From assembly GCF_007097395.1 (NCBI RefSeq), contig NZ_VKDC01000006.1, forward strand, positions 210,073 to 274,072: DNA of 64,000 nt, given 5' to 3'. Source of the stretch: Fulvivirga sp. M361 (GTDB taxonomy: Bacteria > Bacteroidota > Bacteroidia > Cytophagales > Cyclobacteriaceae). The notes under the pieces were generated by a model. That model saw only the letters and a program-made list of their open reading frames with translations, had not been told where the DNA came from and ran no database searches. Below are positions 18,637-26,028 of this stretch, piece after piece. Positions within the stretch are counted from its first letter, which is position 1, and each line of letters begins with the position of its first letter. A program made the position numbers and the translations under genes.

Positions 18637-19824
18637 TTAATCGAAATTTAAAATTCTGTTATTCAGTAATTTATGATTATAATCTGTCGTGTCGAAAAGG
18701 TCATTAAGTCGCATGTACTTAAAGGCCTCTACTCTTTCATTATTTATTTTTACTACAATGATCCTGTTGGCATGTCCATAGATACGGTGCCTGTTTTGCT
18801 GGTATATTGGAGGACCGAATAACCGTTCTAATTCACCCACTGCTGTGTTCACGATATCCAGTTGGTTTAATGCAGACTCTTTGATAGCACATTGTATTTC
18901 CACCAGTGATTCCTGAAGAGTATTAAATTGCTCATTTCCGGTGAACGGTTCTGTCAAGGCTGTGGTGATATGAAAATCTTCTTTTAAGGGGTATTCCTGT
19001 TTCGAATTAACCCGGTCATTACCTTTCCGGTGTTGTTTGGCAAAATAATAATAAGTGTACCGGATACGGTCGGGGTAACTGAATAAGTGAGTGCTGTTAT
19101 TCACTGAACTATGTGCCGGCCCTTGCCATTTCTTGTAATGTTTAAGGTCCAACGGGGCATATATCCTGTTCATTTGTTCACGCGTTTTACCGCCCGATAA
19201 CTGCATCACCAGCGTATCGCTAAATTCGAACCAATGACCTGCGCTTTTACAGCTTACCAGGTAAATTTTATTGCCTTCTACCCAGTCGTACCGGGGTGGT
19301 TTGGTGAATTCATTACCCCGCAAAGAGTCGCGTAATAAGACACCCCAACGTTCTGCGTTTATTGGGTCTTTAAACGTCCATTCTTCCATCAACACATCTT
19401 GAAAACCACTATTTCTTCCTTTGAAAGATGCCTGGCGTATCATTTCGATCTGTAAGTGGTCCTCCGGAGTAGGAAGTTTCATTTGTAACCTGGTGGAACG
19501 CGCTGAAGAGTCGCGGAACAGGTGTTGACGTTTTCTTTCAATAGCCCTTAACAACCAGTGCTCTTGGTGTGTATCCAGCGTATCAATTAGTCGAGGGTGC
19601 TTTGGAGAATACCCGGGAAACGTGTCATGAAAGCTTTTTATGCTAACTGTGAATTTGTCTTCCTTTGGTTTTACCTCGGTTAGCTTTTTGGCAGCCGGAA
19701 TGGTGTCGGAAATGGATATACCTGACGTATCGTTAACGGCTGTGTGGGTGAGCGTCTCTCTTTTTTTTGAATTACACCCTAAGGCAATAACCAATAATAG
19801 AGCTTCCGGTTTGATAAATTTCAT
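18637..19824 (-). CDS. Hypothetical lipoprotein
   Basis: This 395-residue protein starts MKFIKPEALLLVIALGCNSKK, a lipoprotein signal with the Cys at position 17 and no Asp after it, so outer-membrane placement is likely. A Ser/Thr-rich linker follows, then a charged, mixed alpha/beta region rich in Arg, Lys and aromatic residues. I recognise no catalytic motif or domain family. It is monocistronic, facing away from the two-component genes at 20178. Two features are unusual: many His and Trp residues around VEGNKIYLVSCKSAGHWFEF, and a C-terminal half predicted as mainly helical. Confidence 0.65.
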   Translation of the reverse strand: MKFIKPEALLLVIALGCNSKKRETLTHTAVNDTSGISISDTIPAAKKLTEVKPKEDKFTVSIKSFHDTFPGYSPKHPRLIDTLDTHQEHWLLRAIERKRQHLFRDSSARSTRLQMKLPTPEDHLQIEMIRQASFKGRNSGFQDVLMEEWTFKDPINAERWGVLLRDSLRGNEFTKPPRYDWVEGNKIYLVSCKSAGHWFEFSDTLVMQLSGGKTREQMNRIYAPLDLKHYKKWQGPAHSSVNNSTHLFSYPDRIRYTYYYFAKQHRKGNDRVNSKQEYPLKEDFHITTALTEPFTGNEQFNTLQESLVEIQCAIKESALNQLDIVNTAVGELERLFGPPIYQQNRHRIYGHANRIIVVKINNERVEAFKYMRLNDLFDTTDYNHKLLNNRILNFD

Positions 19825-20177
19825 ATCAGAAATTGATTAAATTATTTATGGAGTCAGTACTACAGTCCCATTTCGACGACGTAAAAATTGATATATAACT
19901 ATTCCATCAGGTGCTGCTTTCATAACATTAAAAACGACGACTTCATAATAATTTGTTCACAATCATTTGAAAGTTAACAAACTACGAAATACATTTTTTA
20001 AATCATAAAGTAGAGACGGCTGGTTTTGATGGCATTGGGTCTTATATTCTCCATTCCTGTATGTCCTTAAAAAGTATGATTCATGACTAAATTCATGTGC
20101 ATGTCTTCAATTAGTCATTATCAAATAGCGTTCATAAAATTACTTTCGCTGTAAAACCGGATAGAACATAAGATCCC
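19825..20177. other. Divergent intergenic region without recognised elements
   Basis: This 353-bp AT-rich gap separates the divergent lipoprotein and histidine-kinase genes and must carry both promoters. I found no clear TTTG/TAnnTTTG pair, strong palindrome or small gene in it. Confidence 0.5.
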
Positions 20178-21578
20178 ATGGAAAACCTCTTTATAAAAGG
20201 TGAACCTATATCAAACCTGGCCGAAGATCACATTTTTCGTAAGCTGTTTGAATTTTCTGTAGAAGGAATGATCATACTTGACAGGCAAGGGGTCATTCTT
20301 AATGTCAATCCCAGCTGCCTGGCAATGTTTGGATATGAAAAGGAAGAGTTGATTAGTCAATCTATAGAAAAGCTATTTCCCTCTGGATATAAGGTTTTCT
20401 ATCCTGTCGATGGGGAAACAAATATAGCAGGAAAACCCATTCTCAATGGACTGCATAGTAGTAAAGAGACTTTTCCGGTAAGTGTAAGCATTAGTTGTGC
20501 CCGAACAGAAGCCGAAAACCTCGTGATTGGCTTTCTTATTGATCTAACTGAACGTATTAAGGCTGAACAGGGACATGCTCAGTTTTCCAGGATTTTTGAT
20601 GAATCCCTCAATGAGATCTACATTTTGGACGCCTGTTCCTGGGAATTTCTTTCTGTAAATAAAGGTGCATTACTTCATCTCGGATATACCCTGGAGGAGA
20701 TGAGGCAAATGACTATTTTCGATATTAATCCTACCTTGAGCAGAAGAGAAATTGAAGAGATTACTTATCCGCTGAAGGTTGGAATTACTGATAAGATTCA
20801 GTTTGAAACGACACGTCTGAGAAAGAATGGTAGTACATATCCTGTCCAGGTACATATTCAACTCACCAGTTATTTTTCCAAAAAGGTTTTTCTGATCATA
20901 GCTATGGATATTACAGAACGGAAAAATATTCAGCAAAGGCTCATGAGTGCGATAGTAACAGGCCAGGAGAAAGAAAGAAAGCGGATCGCCAAAGAGCTTC
21001 ACGATGGTCTCGGGCAATATTTATCAGCAGCTAACTATAACCTGGATACGCTGGAATTCCAAACAAAGGCAGATGCCAGGCAAAAAAAGACGGTGCTCAG
21101 CGTTAGAAGGATCATTGAAAATGCCATAGAAGAACTAAAGGCTATTTCGAGAAATTTACATCCTAGAGTGCTGGAAAATCAAGGATTGTCCAGGGCCATT
21201 ACAGCTTTGTGCGAAACGATAGATTCGTCTAACAACCTGAAGATCCAGACGCACATCGATGATTTTGAACCCAGGCTTCCTTATGCTATGGAGATGGGGC
21301 TTTATCGTATTGTCCAGGAGTTGGTCAATAATATGTTGAAACATGCCCGGGCCAGGGAGGTTAACCTGCAATTAGTGAGACACCGGAATAGTTTACTTCT
21401 ATTAATGGAGGACGATGGTGTGGGCTTTCAGACTTCCGGGTTAAATGAATACAAGTTTGAAGGCCTCGGTATACGTAACATCATTACACAGGTGAAAGCC
21501 TTAAATGGTATTTATCATTTTGATTCAAGTCCGGGAAAAGGGACCTCGATAACTATTGAAATACCTTTTAAACAGTAA
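20178..21578 (+). CDS. PAS-PAS sensor histidine kinase (HisKA_3/NarX type)
   Basis: The 466-residue kinase has no membrane helices, so it probably senses a cytoplasmic signal. PAS domain 1 covers about residues 20-130 (FEFSVEGMIILDRQGVILNVNPS) and PAS 2 about 135-255. A HisKA_3 dimerisation helix holds the phospho-acceptor His275 in KELHDGLGQYLSA. A HATPase domain follows with QELVNNMLKHA (N box), DDGVGF and GLGIRNI. This is the class that pairs with NarL/LuxR regulators, and such a gene starts 1 bp after its stop. The signal cannot be read from sequence. It is not evidently tied to the glycan loci. Confidence 0.93.
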   Translation: MENLFIKGEPISNLAEDHIFRKLFEFSVEGMIILDRQGVILNVNPSCLAMFGYEKEELISQSIEKLFPSGYKVFYPVDGETNIAGKPILNGLHSSKETFPVSVSISCARTEAENLVIGFLIDLTERIKAEQGHAQFSRIFDESLNEIYILDACSWEFLSVNKGALLHLGYTLEEMRQMTIFDINPTLSRREIEEITYPLKVGITDKIQFETTRLRKNGSTYPVQVHIQLTSYFSKKVFLIIAMDITERKNIQQRLMSAIVTGQEKERKRIAKELHDGLGQYLSAANYNLDTLEFQTKADARQKKTVLSVRRIIENAIEELKAISRNLHPRVLENQGLSRAITALCETIDSSNNLKIQTHIDDFEPRLPYAMEMGLYRIVQELVNNMLKHARAREVNLQLVRHRNSLLLLMEDDGVGFQTSGLNEYKFEGLGIRNIITQVKALNGIYHFDSSPGKGTSITIEIPFKQ

Positions 21579-21579
21579 G

Positions 21580-22236
21580 ATGAATTTGAAACCTGTCAAT
21601 GTATTCATTGTAGACGACCACAGCCTGATAAGAGAAGGGATCAAGTCATCCCTTGAAAACTTTCGTACAGTTACCGTGGTGGGGGAGGCGGCTAACGGTA
21701 AACAGGCTTTGGCTGAACTCGCTAAACAATCCGTTGATATAGTATTAATGGACATCAGTATGTCAGTAATGGATGGGATAGAAGCCACCCGGAAGATCAG
21801 AAAATTATTTCCTGATTTGAAGGTATTGGCATTGACAATGCATGATGATAACTCCCATATCTTAAAAATGATGAAAGCCGGTGCTCTTGGCTATGTCTTG
21901 AAATCAGAAAATAGCAAAAATTTGGTGAAAGCCATTGAAACGGTGGCTAAAGGTCAGACTTATTTTGGTAAAAAGGTGTCTGATACAATGATGAATCACC
22001 TGATGTCAGTGAAAACTAAAAAAAGCACTTTTGGCTTCTCTCAATTGACCAAAAGAGAAGTAGAAATACTCCGGCATATAGCTGAAGGGCTTACTAATCC
22101 TGAAATTGCCAAAAAGTTATTTATAGGGCATCGCACCGTTGATACACATCGCAGGAACCTGATACAGAAGCTAAATGTAAAAAATACTGCCGGGTTGGTA
22201 AGAGTGGCTATTAAAAATGGAGTTGTAGAGGTTTAG
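21580..22236 (+). CDS. NarL/LuxR family response regulator
   Basis: The receiver domain shows VFIVDDHS near the N-terminus, the phospho-acceptor Asp58 in DIVLMDISM, and a conserved Lys in YVLKSE. The C-terminal LuxR-type HTH covers about residues 150-215 (LTKREVEILRHIAEGLTNPEIAKKL, HRTVDTHRRNLIQKL). It is the partner of the kinase directly upstream, with a 1-bp gap (TAAG then ATG). ATG 21580 was chosen; the open frame extends back into the kinase gene. A hairpin follows 5 bp after the stop. The targets are unknown. Confidence 0.94.
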   Translation: MNLKPVNVFIVDDHSLIREGIKSSLENFRTVTVVGEAANGKQALAELAKQSVDIVLMDISMSVMDGIEATRKIRKLFPDLKVLALTMHDDNSHILKMMKAGALGYVLKSENSKNLVKAIETVAKGQTYFGKKVSDTMMNHLMSVKTKKSTFGFSQLTKREVEILRHIAEGLTNPEIAKKLFIGHRTVDTHRRNLIQKLNVKNTAGLVRVAIKNGVVEV

Positions 22237-22241
22237 ATAAC

Positions 22242-22285
22242 CCAGGTGACAAATAACCTTATTTTAAAAAGGCTTCACCACCTGG
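22242..22285. terminator. Probable bidirectional terminator hairpin
   Basis: CCAGGTG (22242-22248) pairs with CACCTGG (22279-22285). An inner CCTT/AAGG pairing and A/T-rich runs lie in the loop. It lies between the convergent regulator gene and the small gene at 22327, so it may stop both transcripts. Confidence 0.5.
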
Positions 22286-22326
22286 AAATTATCTAATCAA
22301 ACAAGTTTATAGTTAATAGTATTATG

Positions 22327-22554
22327 TTAATCTTTAAAAGAATGCATGTGGGCCAATGTAACCCGGCCTATTCCGGCCAGTTCTTTGTCTGTGAGGTCAT
22401 CTTCAGGACGGATCTCGCCTTCTTTGATCTCTGCATCTAATTCTACATTAAGGGCCTCTTTGAATTCCGAAATATCAAAGGTAACAAAATCTACGTTCAG
22501 TTTTTCGGCAATGATTTTAGCTTCGCTTTCATCAATATGATTTTCCGCTTTCAT
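22327..22554 (-). CDS. Small DUF5661-like protein
   Basis: This 75-residue acidic protein starts MKAENHIDESEAK. It contains LNVDFVTFDISEFKEALNVELD, then an acidic spacer, and ends GIGRVTLAHMHSFKD. The pattern of a VDF..F...EF..AL.VEL core followed by G-R/K-x-x-x-AH is like the DUF5661 family of small proteins, whose role is unknown. A longer frame reaches upstream to 22614, but the ATG at 22554 fits the family start and avoids overlap with the stress-protein gene. It lies 29 bp downstream of the Usp gene on the same strand, so co-transcription is likely. Confidence 0.6.
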   Translation of the reverse strand: MKAENHIDESEAKIIAEKLNVDFVTFDISEFKEALNVELDAEIKEGEIRPEDDLTDKELAGIGRVTLAHMHSFKD

Positions 22555-22583
22555 TTTTATATGCTTTAGTTTGTTGAATAAGA

Positions 22584-23432
22584 TTAGTCCCACATATCGA
22601 CACGGCAGGTCCATATAGGAAGTGTTGAATAGCCAGCTATTTTTTCAGCGATGCTTCCACTCAGCAGATGAGGTAATCCGGTGTTTCCGTGGGTCATTAC
22701 CGCTATCATATCTGTGTTTTGGTCTTCGGAATAATGAATGATCCCTTCGACAGCGGTGTAGTCATCGTATATTTTCATCTCGTAATTTTCTATTTGATGC
22801 TGGTCCGTGAATGCCTTTACCTCTGTTTCAATCTCTCGGTTTGTACGCCATTCATTTTTAGTATTAATGGTGAGTATCTGCAAATTAACTTCAAGAACCC
22901 TTGTTAGAGCTTGAATTTCATTTGTAACATAAAAAGGAGTTCTGGTAAAATTGGTGGCAAACACTATGTTTTTCAGGGCATCAATATTTATACTGTTTTT
23001 GACGGTCAGAACAGGGCAGTGTGAATTCCTGATCATTCTTTGTGACGTTGATCCCAGGTATATGTCTTTGAACTCACCCACACCTTTTGAGCCCATAATG
23101 ACAAGGTCTGCCTTGCTATCTATGGCTAATTTCTTTAAGCTGGGATAAGCATTGCCAATTTCCACCCGGGGTTCGATCTTTACATCCTGAAAATTCGCCT
23201 GTTCTTTAATGGAAGTCATTCTTTCATTAAAATGTGTCATTAATTGCTTAACATACATTTTTTCACTGTCCGCCCCTTCTAACTTGCCGGTGTTACGATA
23301 AAAATGGCCTGGCATTTCTATGATATGAGGCATAAGAATCTCAGCTTCACTTTTTCTTGCAATGGCCACGGCAGCTTCCATAGCATACATTGCTTCTTCA
23401 GAAAAATCCATCGGAACAAGTATCTTTTTCAT
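22584..23432 (-). CDS. Universal stress protein with two UspA domains
   Basis: Two UspA domains lie in tandem. The first covers about residues 1-145 with ILVPMDFSEEA and the nucleotide motif GSKGVGEFKDIYLGSTS. The second covers about 150-280 with FATNF and THGNTGLPHLLSGSIAEK. Tandem Usp proteins of about 280 residues are common in Bacteroidota and are induced in starvation or redox stress. Both G-x2-G-x9-G(S/T)-type motifs look preserved, so ATP binding is plausible. ATG 23432 was taken because it begins MKKILVPMDF; a longer start at 23444 is possible. Confidence 0.92.
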   Translation of the reverse strand: MKKILVPMDFSEEAMYAMEAAVAIARKSEAEILMPHIIEMPGHFYRNTGKLEGADSEKMYVKQLMTHFNERMTSIKEQANFQDVKIEPRVEIGNAYPSLKKLAIDSKADLVIMGSKGVGEFKDIYLGSTSQRMIRNSHCPVLTVKNSINIDALKNIVFATNFTRTPFYVTNEIQALTRVLEVNLQILTINTKNEWRTNREIETEVKAFTDQHQIENYEMKIYDDYTAVEGIIHYSEDQNTDMIAVMTHGNTGLPHLLSGSIAEKIAGYSTLPIWTCRVDMWD

Positions 23433-23568
23433 GATGACATGCATTTAAATACTAAAAAATATCCTCGGTACGCTATAAAAAATAGGCGAAATCAATCGTC
23501 AGAATGTGTTTCTGATGAATCGATTTTCACTGATAGTAAATTTAAAAGACAGTAAAAGAAACTGCCTG

Positions 23569-23607
23569 ACGTGAAAACGGTATTTGGAAAAATAAGTGTT
23601 TTCACGT
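23569..23607. repeat. Perfect 10-bp inverted repeat upstream of the Usp gene
   Basis: ACGTGAAAAC (23569-23578) and GTTTTCACGT (23598-23607) form perfect arms around a 19-nt spacer, 137 bp before the Usp start. It lacks a T-run, so an operator or a transcript-end structure for the convergent side are both possible. Confidence 0.45.
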
Positions 23608-23662
23608 AGGCCTGACGGGGACAGTATTCTGATCCGGATGTTTCACAAAATACGTTCGTCTG

Positions 23663-24169
23663 TCAGCTGAGTACCAGGTTAAAGGTAAATACCATAGGGT
23701 GAGAATGAGGTGTGGGCCTGTAGGTATACGATAGGCTAATGCTGTTCTTCTTAACTTTTCCTACCCGGAGTGATATTTCTTCACCTAATACCAATTGTTG
23801 GTTACTTACGCTGATACGGTAAGGCCCGCTCAATGGCCAGATCTTACTCAGAATAGAGTCATCCGCCTCACATTGAAATTGACCCTCAGCCCCAAGGGTT
23901 AAGTAGAATTTTTTCATGTCATGTGTGAAGTCCACGTTATTGATCAGGACCCCACCTACCACAGATACTTTCCATTTGCCATAAAGCTGTTCAGGGGAGG
24001 TCATGCGTGGTATGCCTATCCATTCGCGTAAATTTGATATCAGCTTTTTCATAGTATCATCTTTTTTTAACCGCACCAATCTGTTTATCAGTTCATTAAC
24101 AAATCCGATAAAACGGCTGGAAAACTGGTAAGAGATTGGGTAGGAGGATTTTAACGAACCAAATTTCAT
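23663..24169 (-). CDS. Hypothetical protein, lipocalin-like beta domain
   Basis: From residue 55 on, this 168-residue protein looks like a small beta-barrel. LYGKWKVSVVGG resembles the GxW opening of lipocalin-like domains, and alternating strands follow up to YRPTPHSHPMVFTF at the end. The first 40 residues are basic and partly amphipathic without a clear signal peptide. An internal ATG at 24052 (MKKLISNLREWIG) could be the true start. I do not recognise a functional family. It is monocistronic, and no ligand can be proposed. Confidence 0.55.
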   Translation of the reverse strand: MKFGSLKSSYPISYQFSSRFIGFVNELINRLVRLKKDDTMKKLISNLREWIGIPRMTSPEQLYGKWKVSVVGGVLINNVDFTHDMKKFYLTLGAEGQFQCEADDSILSKIWPLSGPYRISVSNQQLVLGEEISLRVGKVKKNSISLSYTYRPTPHSHPMVFTFNLVLS

Positions 24170-24763
24170 GGTCGCTTAATTATGGTTAATGTTTGATGTT
24201 CTATTAATCTTTTAAGTAACATGACCCGACAAAGGTTGTTCAGATCATTTCAAAGAAAGAAGAATTTTAAAAACCTGACAATGAACGATTCGGTAGTTGT
24301 CTTGGCCCAGGATGCTTTTGAAAAGGAGGGAGGAACTGTGTTTTCTGGCGGTTTCAGAAGCATTCGGTATCTTGATTCAAGGTTCTGTAGTTTATTGAGA
24401 CCATAGTGTTACCAATTTTTTGGTATCCTTATTTACTATCACCGCCAAAAAACGGATATCTATGAGTTAACAGCGTTCGTTTTGGGTGAAATACTTCTAA
24501 TAATTGGAAATTAGGCCTTTCATCTTAACTGAACATATTTTACATTAGCTTATAAAATGGCTGACTTTAATATAAATTATTACAATAAATATTTATTTGT
24601 GTCTATTACAGAGTTGAGAAGAGGCTTGATGCAGGGCTGATGGCACCAATAACACTCAAAAGAATCATTGTTTAGACATTTATTTTAAGAATTTACTTTA
24701 ATTTAAAGACACCAACAGGCCAACCTACTTTCTTTTGATAAAGAGTTTTAAAGCAATTTAAAG
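24170..24763. other. Long intergenic region upstream of the LacI regulator gene
   Basis: This AT-rich 594-bp stretch contains a 61-codon open frame (24221-24406) with no recognisable product. It also holds a small hairpin TACCAA/TTGGTA near 24413-24426 and a 13-bp AT-only-core palindrome CTTTAATTTAAAG (24696-24708) 55 bp before the LacI start. That palindrome lacks the central CG of the other operators but could serve autoregulation. Confidence 0.5.
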
Positions 24764-25768
24764 ATGAAAAGAGTATCACTTGATATGATAGCCAAGGAAG
24801 TAAAACTTTCTAAAACCACCGTATCAATGGTACTTAATGGAAAGGGAGATCTGCACAAAATCAATCCTGATACGCAAACACTGATCCTTAGTGTAGCTAA
24901 ACGGCTCAAGTTCAGACCTAATATGATTGCCAGAAATTTGTCCACGGGTAGCAGTATGACTTTGGCATTGATTGTCCCGCGTATGATCGATACGTACTAC
25001 GGCCTTATCGCCGAATCGATGGAACAAATATTGTCAAAATTGGGATATCAGGTTTTACTGGGAACCACCCATGAGGATCCTGTCAAGGAAAAGGAGCTTT
25101 TATTAACATTTGAGGCACAGCAGGTGGATGGTATTTTAATTGCGTCCACTCAGCACAATCTTGAAGATATAAAAGCCATTTCAGATGCAGGGTTGCCAAT
25201 AGTGCTGTTTGATCGTCACTACCCTGAGGCAGACTTGCCTTATGTGGTGGTGGATAATTACCTGGGTGCCCAAAAATTGGTGAGGCATTTGATAGAGGCC
25301 GGAAGAAAGAATATAGGCTATATCGGGTTAAACCTGGACTTAACAGCTATAAAGGACAGACAAATTGGTTTTGAAAACGCCATTGAAGATCACGTAAAAG
25401 ATCAGCATAACCTCAAAATTGTTGACCATAAAAATGCTAAATCAGACTGTCGCCAGGCAGTGGAGGAGCTAATTTTAGATCAGGGGGTGGATGGTATCGT
25501 ATTTGAAACCCACTATCTTGCCTTATTCGGGATTGCCAAGATCAGAGAAATGGATGTTGACTACCCTAATGCTGTTTCAATTGTAAGTTTTGGTGATCAC
25601 GAGGTGTTTTCTATTTTTCGGCCGGAGGTGACCGCTTTAGTGCAACCCGTAGAAAAAATTGCTCAAAATTCTATCGATATGCTTATGAAGCAAATTGAGA
25701 ATAAGCTGAACAGCACTTCGAAGTTACACGAGGTGGTAGAGCCCAGTATGGAAGTTAGGAGCACTTAA
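24764..25768 (+). CDS. LacI/GalR family transcriptional regulator
   Basis: The N-terminal HTH (SLDMIAKEVKLSKTTVSMVLNG, residues 5-26) and the hinge with NMIARNLSTG are standard LacI. The rest is a periplasmic-binding-type sugar-sensing domain (IVPRMIDTYYGLIAESMEQ to GDHEVFSIFRPEVTALVQP). It is the only LacI-type regulator in the window. Five near-identical CG-centred palindromes of LacI-operator type lie downstream, two of them 62 and 120 bp beyond its stop, so it is the best candidate to bind them and to govern the mannose/N-glycan genes. The inducer is probably mannose or a glycan fragment (inference). Confidence 0.93.
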   Translation: MKRVSLDMIAKEVKLSKTTVSMVLNGKGDLHKINPDTQTLILSVAKRLKFRPNMIARNLSTGSSMTLALIVPRMIDTYYGLIAESMEQILSKLGYQVLLGTTHEDPVKEKELLLTFEAQQVDGILIASTQHNLEDIKAISDAGLPIVLFDRHYPEADLPYVVVDNYLGAQKLVRHLIEAGRKNIGYIGLNLDLTAIKDRQIGFENAIEDHVKDQHNLKIVDHKNAKSDCRQAVEELILDQGVDGIVFETHYLALFGIAKIREMDVDYPNAVSIVSFGDHEVFSIFRPEVTALVQPVEKIAQNSIDMLMKQIENKLNSTSKLHEVVEPSMEVRST

Positions 25769-25829
25769 CAACTCAAACATTTTAACGGAATTTGTTGGAT
25801 TAAAGGTTTATTATCTTTATAGTTGTGTA

Positions 25830-25845
25830 ACTAAATCGCTTTAGT
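25830..25845. promoter_or_regulatory. LacI-type operator, site 1
   Basis: The 16-mer ACTAAATCGCTTTAGT is a palindrome except for its seventh and tenth bases and has a central CG. It matches the sites at 25888, 41356, 43432 and 50371. It lies about 200 bp before the first GH38 gene. Confidence 0.8.
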
Positions 25846-25887
25846 AAACTATTGAGCTTATGGATTTAAGCTTTTTTTTAATTAAAT

Positions 25888-25903
25888 ACTAAATCGGTTT
25901 AGT
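25888..25903. promoter_or_regulatory. LacI-type operator, site 2
   Basis: ACTAAATCGGTTTAGT lies in a longer dyad (TACTAAA...TTTAGTTA). Its centre is 58 bp from that of site 1, between five and six helical turns, a spacing that could allow looping by one tetramer or paired dimers (inference). Confidence 0.82.
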
Positions 25904-25923
25904 TAAATAATACAAAGAAAGTG

Positions 25924-25933
25924 CAAACGTTTG
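25924..25933. promoter_or_regulatory. Second-type CG-centred palindrome
   Basis: CAAACGTTTG is a perfect 10-bp palindrome of the PurR/CcpA-like LacI-family kind, 20 bp downstream of operator 2 and upstream of the GH38 gene. It differs from the ACTAAA sites, so a second regulator encoded elsewhere may act here. Confidence 0.45.
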
Positions 25934-26028
25934 TCGGTACCCCCTGTATGTGCTTTGAAAAATCAGGACTCCAGGCTAAAGTTCTTAGAAAAAACTGAGG
26001 CCTTGAAGATTAGAAAAATGGGATCTGT

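Noticed and set aside
24221-24406. 61-codon open frame before the LacI gene
   Set aside because: No recognisable product, no partner gene, and composition like the surrounding AT-rich spacer.
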